Assembly (NCBI RefSeq): GCF_949987535.1
Contig: NC_080071.1
Location: 23,211,032-23,275,031, forward strand
DNA: 64,000 bases
Direction of reading: 5' to 3'
Source of the DNA: Balaenoptera acutorostrata
Taxonomy: Eukaryota > Chordata > Mammalia > Artiodactyla > Balaenopteridae
Part shown: piece after piece, positions 55,027 through 64,000 of the stretch
Layout: every line of letters begins with the position of its first letter
Position numbering within the stretch: position 1 is the first letter of the stretch
Translations under genes and position numbers: made by a program
Notes under the pieces: generated by a model
Databases searched by the model: none
What the model saw: the letters and a program-made list of their open reading frames with translations, nothing else
What the model was told of the DNA's origin: nothing

Positions 55027-58000
55027 TATTTTATTTATTTTTAATTGAAATATTGTTGACATATAATATTATATTAGTTTCAGGTGTACCACATGGTGAT
55101 TTGACATTTGTGTACATTATGAAATGATCACCATAAATCTAGTAACCATATGTTCCCATGTAAAGTTTTTACAATATAATTGACCATATTCCTTATGCTG
55201 TTATTACATCCCCATGGCTTATTTATTTTATATTGGAGGTTTGTACCTATTAATCTCCTTCACCTGTTTTGCCCTACCCCCACCCCTCTCCCCTCTGGCA
55301 ACCACCCATTCGTTCTGTGTATCTATAAATCTGTTTTCATTTTGTTTGGTTTTTTAGATTCCACAAATAAGTAAGATTACATGGTATTTGTTTGACTTAT
55401 TTCCCTTAGCATGATATCCCTAGATCCTTAGCATAATATCCCTAGATCCATCCATGTTGTCATAAATGGTAAGATTTCACTTTTTATGGCTAATATTTCA
55501 TTGTATATATACACTACATCTTCTTTATCTATTCATCTATTGATGGACACAGGTTGCCTGCCTATCTTTGCTATGGTAAATAATGCTGCAGTGAACATTG
55601 AGGTGCGTGTATCTTCTTGAAATAGTGTTTTGTTTTCTTTAGTAAATACCTAGAAGTGAAATTGCTGGATCATATGGCACTTCTATTTTAATTGTTTGAG
55701 GAAACTTCATAATGTTCTCCATAGTGGCAGCACCAATTTACAGTTCCACTAACAGTGCATGAGGATTCCGTTTTCTCCACATTCTTGCCAACATTTGTTG
55801 TTGTCTTTTTAGTGATTGCCATTCTGACAGATGTGAGGTGGTCTCTCATTGTGGTTTTGATTTGCATTTCCCTGATGATTAGTGAGGTTGACCATCTTTT
55901 AAGGTATCTGTTGGCCATCTGTATGTCTTCTTTTGAAAAATGTCTTTTGAGGTCCTCTGCCTATCTTTTAATTGAGTTGTTTGTTTTTGATGTTAAGTTG
56001 TATGAGTTCTTTATATATTTTGAATATTAACCCATTGTTGGATATATTGTTTGTAAATACATTCTCCCATTCAGTAGGCTGCCTTTTTAGTTTGTTGTTA
56101 GTTTTCGTCACTGTGCAAAACCTTTTTAGTTTGATGTAGTCCCAACTGTTTATTTTTGCTTTTGTTCCCCTTACCTGAGGAGACAGATCCAAAACAAATA
56201 TTGCTAATACCAATGTCAAAGAGTATACTGCCTATGTTTTCTTCTAGGATTTTTATGGTTTCAGGTCTTACACTTATGTTTTTAAACCATTTTGAATTTT
56301 TTTTTTGTATATGGCATGAGAAAGTAGTACAGTTGATTCTTTTGCATGTAGCTGTCCGGTTTTCCCAGCACCATTTATTGAAGAGACTATCTTTTCCCTA
56401 TTGTATATTCTTGCCTCCTTTGTCATGGATTAACTGCCCATATAAATGTGGGTTCATTTCTGGGCTCTCTATTCTGTTCCATTGATTTATGTGTTTGTTT
56501 TTGTGTCAATACCATAATGTTTTGACTGCTGTTGCTTTGTATTTGTATAGTATAGTTTAAAATCAGGAAGCATGATACCTTCAGCTTTGTTGTTCTTTCT
56601 CAAGATTGCTTTGACAATTCGGGGTCTTTTGTGTTCCCATACAAATTTTAGAATTATTTGTTCTAGTTCTCTGAAAAAATGCCTTTGGTATTTTGATAGG
56701 GATTGCATTGAATCTGTAGATTACTTTGTGTTGTATGATCATTTCTTCTAATCCATGAGCATGGTATATCTTTTCACTTATTTCTGTTGTCTTCAGTTGC
56801 TTTCATCAATGTCTTATTATTTTCAGAGTACAATTCTTTTACCTCTTTGGTTAGATTTATTCCTAGGTATTTTATTCTTTTTGATGTAATTGTAAATGAG
56901 ATAGTTTCTTAATTTCTCTTTCTCAGAGTTTGTTATTAGTGTATAAAAATGCAACGGATTTCTAAATATTAATTTTGTATCCTGCAACTTTACTGAATTC
57001 ATTTGTTAGAACTAATAGTTTTTTGCTGGAGACTTTAGGGTTTCTATATATAGTATCATGTCATCTACATATGGTGACAGTTTTATTTATTCCTTTCCAG
57101 CTTGGGTTCATATCTTTTTTTCTTCCTTTGATTGCTGTGGCTAGGACTTCCAATACTGTGTTGACTAAAAGTGGTGAAAATGGGCATCCTTATCTTGCTC
57201 CTGATCTTAGAGGAAATGCTTTCAGCTTTTCACCATTGAGTATGATGTTGGTTGTGGGTTTGTCATATATGGCCTTTATTATATTGAGATATACTCCCTC
57301 TATATCCACTTTGTTGAAGGTTTTTATCATAAATAGATGTTGAATTTTGTAATTTTGTCAAAAGCTTTTCTGCATCTATTGAGATGATCATATGATTTTT
57401 ATTCTTCGGTTTATTAATGTGGTGTATCACATTGATTGATTTGTGGATATTGAACCATCTTTGCATTCATGGGTAAATCCCTCTTGATCATGGTGTATGA
57501 TCCTTTTAATGTATTGTTGAATTTGGTTTGCTAATGTTTTTTGAGGATGTTTACATCTATGTCTCTCAGTGATATCAGCCTGTGATTTTTCTTTTTTGGT
57601 GGTGTCTTCATCTGGTTCTGGAATCAGGGTGATGCTGGCCTAGTAAAATGAGTTTGGAAGTGTTCCTTCTTCTTCAGTTGTTTGGACTAGTTCGAGAAGG
57701 TTAGGTATTAACTCTTCTAGAATTGTTTTGTAGAATTCACCTGTGATGTGCTCTGGTCCTGGGCTTTTGTTTTCTGGGAGTTTTTTTCATTACTGATTCA
57801 GTTTCATCACTGGTAATAGGTCTCTTCAGATTGTCTATTTCTTACTGATGCAGTTTGGGATGTTGTATGTTGCAGGGGATTTATCCACTTCTTGTAGGTT
57901 GTTCATTTTATTGGCATAAAATTGTTTGTAGTAATCTCTTATGATCCTTTGTATTTCTGTGGGCTATGTGCACCCTTTTGTTGTGGTGGGGCTCACGACT

Positions 58001-58885
58001 GTGGGCATGCTGGTAGGCAAGGCTGGCCCTTGGCCCACTTGGCAGTGAGGTCCTGCCTCGTGGTGGCTACAGGCCCGCTGGAGGGTGGGATAAGTTTCCT
58101 GTGTGTTGGGCTGCATGACCCAGGTTGATACAGGGCTGCTGCTGGCCTGCTGGTAGATGGGGCAGGGTCCCTGAATTCTCTCTGCATGGCCCAGGGCAGG
58201 AGAGCTTGGGGCTGGTGCCAGCCCACTGGTGGGTGGGTAAGCCCCCCATACTAACATGGGGCTAGTCAGCACCAGTGTCATTGCAGTAGAACAAGCTCCC
58301 CAAAATAGCTGCCACCAGTATCTCCATCCTTAGGGGATGTCCCAGTTGGCTCCTGCCTCCTCTAGGAGGCTCTCCAAGATCAGCAAGTAGGTCTGATCCA
58401 GGCACTTTTCAAATTACTGCCTCTGCACTGGGACTCTGGAACTTGGAGCATGTGAAATTTTGTGCACACCCTTTAAAAGCTGGAGTCTCTGTTTCCTGTA
58501 GCCCCCTGGCTCTCCTGAGTGTAAGCTCCTCTGGTTTTTGAAGCCAGACATTCTGGAGCATCATCTTCTCGGTGAAGGACTTCTAGGCAGGGGAGCCTGA
58601 TGTTGGGCTTGGACCTCTTGCTCCTTGGGGTGGACCTCTACTATTGTGATATTCCTCCTGCTTGTGGGTCACCAACCTGGGGGTGTGGGTCCTGACTGTA
58701 CTGTTCCCTCCTACCTATTTCATTGTGGTTCCTTCTTTATGGCTTTAGTTGTAGAAAATCTTTTCTGCTAGTCTTCAGGTTGTTCTCATAGATAGTTAGT
58801 TGCTCTGTAAGTAGTTGTAATTTTGGTGTGTCTGTGGGAAGAGGTGAGTTCATGGTCTTCCTACTCTGCCATCTTAGTTACATCC
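55027..58885 (-). mobile_element. L1 LINE with internal deletion
   Basis: In reverse order it shows a 3' UTR (55027-55440), then ORF2 from its C-terminus to the reverse transcriptase region (to about 57960), including a YVDD-type catalytic box at 57060-57071. It then jumps to a 5' UTR that ends CTACTCTGCCATCTTAGTTA near 58880, the reverse of the usual L1 start. ORF1 and the ORF2 endonuclease part are missing. Many stops and frameshifts make it inactive. Confidence 0.8.
57990..58260 (-). repeat. Degenerate tandem repeats in the L1 5' UTR
   Basis: A GC-rich block with about four irregular copies of a roughly 70-90 base unit, each carrying CTGGTGGGTGGG- and GCATGGCCCAGG-like segments. Confidence 0.55.
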
Positions 58886-59419
58886 ATTATTGATCAATTT
58901 TAAATTTATGCTGGCAAACAGTGTGAGGTATGGATACATTTTTTCCAGGTGATCAGCTTCTCCCAAGACTGTTGAATAGTCCATCTTGTCCCTTCTAGCT
59001 TTAGATGCCACATTTGAAATATACTAAGTTATTACATTAACTAATATTATACTAAAAATTAGTATATTTAGTAAAATATACTAAATTATTCTATTTTTAT
59101 GGATTTATGTCTGGAATTTTCATTCTATTTTCATTGATTTTTTGTCTTTTTATGCACTGTCTTTTTAAAATTATTGAGGTATTTTATTTGGGTAATGCTA
59201 ATAGCTATATTGAATAAAACTCAAAGTGGTTTAACACTGTAGAAGTCTGTGTCTCACTCTTGTAACAGCTCAGTAAAGTTAGCTCTGGTCAGTGTTTGGC
59301 TTTCCTCTATTCAGAGCTTATATTTCCCAAGTATTCAATTTCCAAGTGCATATATATACATTTTTTCTAAGTATTCAGTTTAAATCATTTGCATTTTTAT
59401 ATAATTGCATTGGCTAGCA
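58886..59419. other. Gene-free stretch
   Basis: AT-rich with a local TATACTAAATTA-type repeat near 59020-59090. No feature supported. Confidence 0.45.
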
Positions 59420-60330
59420 CATTCAGTCCATGTTAAAGAACAGTGGTGATAGTAGCTTACTTCTTCATGACTATAATGTCAATACTTTTAATGTTTCCTA
59501 AACATGATTAGGGATTTGGGGCCACAACAGAAATATTTTATCATATTCAGGACGTATCTATCTATTTATATTTTGTGCAGTTTTTTTCTTTAATCAAAAA
59601 ATAGAGTTTTTAAATCCTCTTCAGCACCTTGGAGATAAATTTTTTTGTTAGGAGAACTACTAATAAAATTTATATATTAATAGCTTTGAACTATTATTGC
59701 ATTTATGAAATAAATCCCACTTGGTCATTTCCAATCATCCCTGCACTTCTGGAGGAAATTTTACTAAGTTTTATGTATTCATCTTTCAGTGTGCTGTTAG
59801 ATTATGTTTAGCAACATTTTACTTAAGATTTTTACATAAATTTTAAAAAATGATATTGATTTGTGGTTTCTTCTTTTGTGAAGTCTTTGTCAGGCTTGGT
59901 ATTACTGTTATTGTTTCCTACAAATACATGGAAATGCAGCTGGGCAGTTTAAGTAGCATTGGGAACATCTTTCTTTAACATTTTTATAAACTTCTTGGAA
60001 ACTATTGTTCTTTTGTGGGAGTTTGGATGGGTGGCTTGCTCTTTAGTAGTTTCCCCAATTGCTTCTATGGAAGTTGGTCTGCTAAGATTTTCTATATTTT
60101 TAGGTTCAGTTTCGGTATATTATATTTGAATACATAGTATTATCGTTATAGTTCTCTAAAAATTTTGCTATTTTAGTTTTTTTTCTTTGACCTGACAGTT
60201 ATTGTGCAGAGAGTTAAAATTTCCAGGTGGAAGAGTCTCTTTATTTTCTGATTTTGTTAATTTCCAATGATATTACATAGTGATCAGACTGTTGCCTGTT
60301 TTATTTCTGTTTTCTGGAATTTATAGATAG
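59420..60330 (-). mobile_element. Old L1 ORF2 fragment
   Basis: Diverged reverse ORF2: AATAAATCCCACTTGGTCAT and GTGAAGTCTTTGTCAGGCTT match the usual old-L1 phrases. No coding potential. Confidence 0.6.
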
Positions 60331-61098
60331 AATGTAAAAGCAATGACAATCCAGGTATCCTCTATAAAGCCAGATATTAGCTATATTTTCTCTCTAAACT
60401 ACAGCAGCTTGAGATCTTTTTTTTTTGCTCCTTATTGAAACTCCTGAAATGAATAGTATTTGCTTCCTTAACTGTCATTCACTCACGAACCACTACAGTC
60501 TGGCTTCCAGCTTTAATCACACTCTTGTTATGATTACTAGTAATTCTTACTTATTATTTTCAGTTAATGTCTTACATGGCCTCTCTCTAGCTTTTGACAA
60601 TGCTGACTACTGTGTCTTGTCTTGGTTTTCATGATAGTTTAGCATCCTGATTTTCTTCTCACCACTCTGACTTCTGAAATTTTCTTCGTGATTTCTCTTC
60701 TCTTTGTTCCTGCTCCTCAGGAATAAAAATTATATATATTTAGTTATCTTCTTTTTGTAATCTTCTTGGGAGAGCTCACCTATCCCTATGGCTTTAATTT
60801 CCATCTTAAAATAGCTCAAGGCCTTTGATCTTCACAAATTCATAAAAAATCTACAGCTTTAGCATAGCATACAAAATTTTAAATATCTGGCCTTTTCATC
60901 TCTTCATTGCTTTTGGAAAAATTATATATGCTCACTGTAAATAATTTTAAAGCTATGGGAAAGTATAAAAATTAAAGTAAAAAATAACCTAAATTCCACT
61001 ATTCAGAAATTATCATTATTAACATTAGGCAAATATTATTCCAGATAACTTTCTTTGTGTAGAACTTTGTGCAGATATCTTTCTTTCTAAATGCAAAA

Positions 61099-61148
<50 letters not shown>

Positions 61149-61899
61149 TCACATACATGTATATACACACACATATATATATATATATATGTATACAGGC
61201 AGAACTGTAGATATTAAGAAATAATGTAGGTTGGTAGATATAAAAAATAGTTTAATAAAAGTGGATCATTTTGTAGATTCTATTTTTAAAAAACTATTAA
61301 ATTTCACTTTATATGAATTTATTAGAAGTAAAAGGGACTGAGTTTAAAGTTAAGCTATTCTGAACTTCAGCTAAATGCCTGTTTACCACAGGATTTATTT
61401 CTTTTAAGATTCTCTTACAATTAAAAAGTATTGTGAAAAACTAAGAAGTTGGAGAATTTTGTTTCATTAAATGAACGTTTTAATTTTAGACAGAGTTGAT
61501 TGACACTCTGCTATGAAAAGTGAGAATAATAGGTTTCTTTTACATCCTTGTGGCTTACCACCCTCCAACTTTTATGTTATATTATTATTGCTACATTGTC
61601 TATGTTTATAATATCCACAATCTATTAACTATAACTCCTGCAGTTATTCTGTTTTCTTTATTAGTTCTATATATAATTGAATTCACTGTTTACCACCAGC
61701 CTTGTTTATTTTTAAATTTTTTATTTTGTTAATCTCTTAGGTCACTGATTAGCAAGATAGAGTTACGGCTTTTGTAATCTCTGTGTTCTTTAACATTTGA
61801 AGATGTCTGACTCTTATCTTTGTATTTGAATGACATCTTGACTCTTGTATTTGTCAAAGTTCATAATTGCTGGCAATGGAATCCACTTTAGCGAGTTTA
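60331..61899. other. Gene-free stretch with simple repeats
   Basis: Pyrimidine-rich then AT-rich. The 60430-60720 part may be an old LINE fragment that I cannot classify. A (TA)n(CA)n tract is noted separately. Confidence 0.45.
61101..61195. repeat. (TA)n/(CA)n compound microsatellite
   Basis: About 20 TA units to 61139, then short CA and CATA runs and a further TA run to about 61195. Confidence 0.95.
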
Positions 61900-62279
61900 A
61901 GTAGGAAAGAATTATTAAGCTCACAAAATTAGTGGGAGAGCAGAGATAGTAGATTCTACGCTGAGCTTTGTTGCAGGTTGAGTTCTCTGGAAGTAGGCAG
62001 AGTTCGGAGAATAAAATGCTTATTAGGGGTTAACACACATGAAGGTAAAGGGGAGGAAGTGGGATTGTGCAGAGTAAGAAGTCCAACTGCTTATGGAGAT
62101 CAAATAAAGCCTTATCTCATTGGAGACCTGTATCTACCACAATTCACCCTTAACACTATTCAGATTCACTTCCCCATATATGTTTGGGAAGTAGCTCCAT
62201 TAGGATTCTGATGGTCCTTTCTTCCTGAGGAGAAACTTAGAAGAGGGAGGTTAGGAGGACAAGCTACAGTATCTGTCAC
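61900..62279. other. Unassigned sequence next to the ERVL remnant
   Basis: Not AT-rich like its left neighbour. It may be the 3' continuation of the ERVL element, but no diagnostic motif was found. Confidence 0.4.
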
Positions 62280-64000
62280 TGCAGTTGGTCTCTGTGCTGC
62301 GAATGATACTCATTGTTTCCTTCCTCCATTATCCAGTTTAGATTTCTCTAACCCTCACTGGCTACTCTGTTGGCCTCGAGGGCTCATTTAGTGTCATGAG
62401 CCAGGCCTTGATGGGTCTGAGACCCTGATCACCATGCCCTTCTTAGGTCAAGGTTGCTGTAACTGTCTATTTATAGTCACAATCTGGCAAGGGAGTACTA
62501 AGAGGTTCCCAAGAGCAGTGTCTGTGCTCCACTGGTGTTCCTCCCTGCCACAATACGTAACAGTAGTCCTACCTCCTTCTGATGACCAGGATCATTACCC
62601 CTTCCAAGATGATGATTTTTTCTTCTTGCCTACTGGAATAAGGATCCCAAAGATACCCAGGTTACAACCACAGCTTATAATACAGTGGGATTCTTGCTAT
62701 ATCTCGTGGTGAAAGTGTGCCTACTTTGAGGGTCAGGACCTCTAGTTCTTCAGATTCCAAAGCTGAGGTGATGGGAAACAAAGTCCTCCAGTGGGCCATT
62801 AGTAGTAATGGTAAATAGAGCCACGCTTGCTTCTGCCTTTTAGTTTCTAGGCCATATACTTTTTCTTTTCGGAACATTGTTCTGTATAATGGTCTTTGAT
62901 CTAGTAAGTATTGTGCCTGAAGCATGACACTCCATTCTTGAAAAGTACTGTCTCTGATGTTCTAGCTGTGGCTTCACCAGGCCATTTCAGTGCTCTCTCA
63001 GGCTGGTTACTCTTGGACAGTAGGCCACGTGATATGACTATGGGGTCCCATGATCATAGGCACATTCCTGCACCCCTTTGCTGAAAATTGGGTCCCATGG
63101 TGTGATATCATATTACCTGGGATCCTGTGCCAGTGGATCAAACATGCCATAGGCCCTTAGTTAGTATGCTGGACAAGGCCCTGCATGCAGGACAAGGCCC
63201 TGCATGCAGGAAAGGCAAAGCTATGCCTGGAATATGTATCTATTTCAGTGAAAATGAACTACTGGCCCCCTTCAAGGTTGGAAAGGGCCCAATGTAGTTA
63301 ACTTGCTTTGAAGAGGCTGGTTGCTCTCCTAGAGGAATGTTGTTGTAACAGGGACTTGGCATTGTTCTTTGTTGTTGGCAGGTTGGATATTTAGTGGTTG
63401 CACTAGCTATGTGGCATTAATGTGACCTTTGTGCCAGATCTGGGGTGGTTGGTAACAGAGACTTGATGACATCAACTGACAAAGTCATTTTGTATACTTG
63501 GTTGTTTTGTGCCTCTTCTGTGGTAGATGCTATCTGATGATTATTAACATGTGATACAAAGATCTTCATATTTTGTACCCACTCCCATATATCCATATTT
63601 CTGTTCCTCAGACCTCCTTATTGTTGAACTTCCAACCTTTTTACTTTTAGGCACCTGACCAGCCAGCTAGTCCATTCACCCATGCCCAGAAATTTGTATA
63701 TATTTCAACTTTGGGCTTCTTTTTCCACACAAAGTAGATAAACAGTTGCACTGCCTAAATCTCTGCTGATTGTGAGGATTTTTCCACACTGCTCTCTTTG
63801 TAGGCAGCCCTTGAGTGGTGCTGTAGCACAGCTGCCATCTATTTTTGCCTATTGAGCTGTTCCATCCATAAACTAAGAGGCTTTTCCCTCTTCCTTTAAC
63901 TGGTTTTACGGGATCTCCCTTATGGGCACAAACTCATACCTGTGAGTTGAGGGAGGGGCGCTGATACAAGAGTAGTAAATGCCATGGGGGTCTGGACTAC
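62280..64000 (-). mobile_element. ERVL endogenous retrovirus pol remnant (integrase to dUTPase region)
   Basis: Read on the minus strand, the right part corresponds to the integrase core of ERVL-type pol. The part near 62660-62925 corresponds to the integrase end and the dUTPase-like segment that follows in ERVL. Order and strand agree. The frame is broken by many stops and indels, including a 19-base duplication, so it cannot code for protein. Neither LTR is identified, and the element runs past the window edge. Confidence 0.75.
63171..63208 (+). repeat. 19-base perfect tandem duplication
   Basis: GGACAAGGCCCTGCATGCA occurs twice back to back inside the ERVL remnant, followed by GG. Confidence 0.95.

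Noticed and set aside
57964..58281. 105-codon minus-strand frame in GC-rich DNA
   Set aside because: It lies in the L1 5' UTR repeat block and has no ORF1 or ORF2 similarity.
16276..64000. Coding exons of SLC4A10, expected downstream by synteny
   Set aside because: None of the conserved N-terminal SLC4A10 sequence was found in any frame; the coding exons are expected beyond the window.

Overview
This is a vertebrate nuclear window, almost certainly from a cetacean. The organism call rests on repeats. Several copies of the tRNA-derived CHR family SINE (the family of Cetacea, Hippopotamus and Ruminants) are present, most in the long CHR-2 form that I associate with whales, dolphins and hippopotamus. 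I saw no BovB or cattle-type Bov-A elements. This is judged by eye, not by a database search.

The left 16 kb holds the only protein-coding genes, both on the plus strand. Positions 1670-1768 are the last coding exon of PSMD14 (the 26S proteasome deubiquitinase RPN11/POH1), followed by a short 3' UTR. TBR1, the T-box transcription factor of early glutamatergic cortical neurons, follows in six coding exons between 6946 and 14576. The joined reading frame is 681 codons plus stop and keeps frame across all five introns. The PSMD14-TBR1 order matches my memory of human 2q24.2, where SLC4A10 lies next downstream. I recognise no SLC4A10 exon here. The two genes do not act in one pathway; their adjacency is conserved synteny.

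CpG-rich DNA surrounds TBR1: an orphan CpG island at about 4.7-5.5 kb, CpG-rich exons 1, 4 and 6, and two CpG-rich patches at 17.45-18.76 kb. That layout is typical of developmental regulator genes. Intron 2 appears to start with GC rather than GT, and an in-frame GT donor lies 42 bases downstream.

From about 18.8 kb to the end there is no supportable gene. The sequence is AT-rich and filled with interspersed repeats: SINEs, MIR and L2 fragments, MER5A and MER20 DNA transposons, two MaLR LTR pieces, and minus-strand L1 covering most of 42-61 kb. A decayed ERVL pol remnant runs off the right edge. Insertion order can be read from nested copies and target-site duplications. I found no evidence of a novel gene system. 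The best leads are the TBR1 intron 2 splice choice, an unidentified 103-bp retroposed insert at 48626-48728, an unexplained inverted repeat pair at 33.5 and 35.2 kb, and copy-number variation of a module inside the CHR-2 SINEs.
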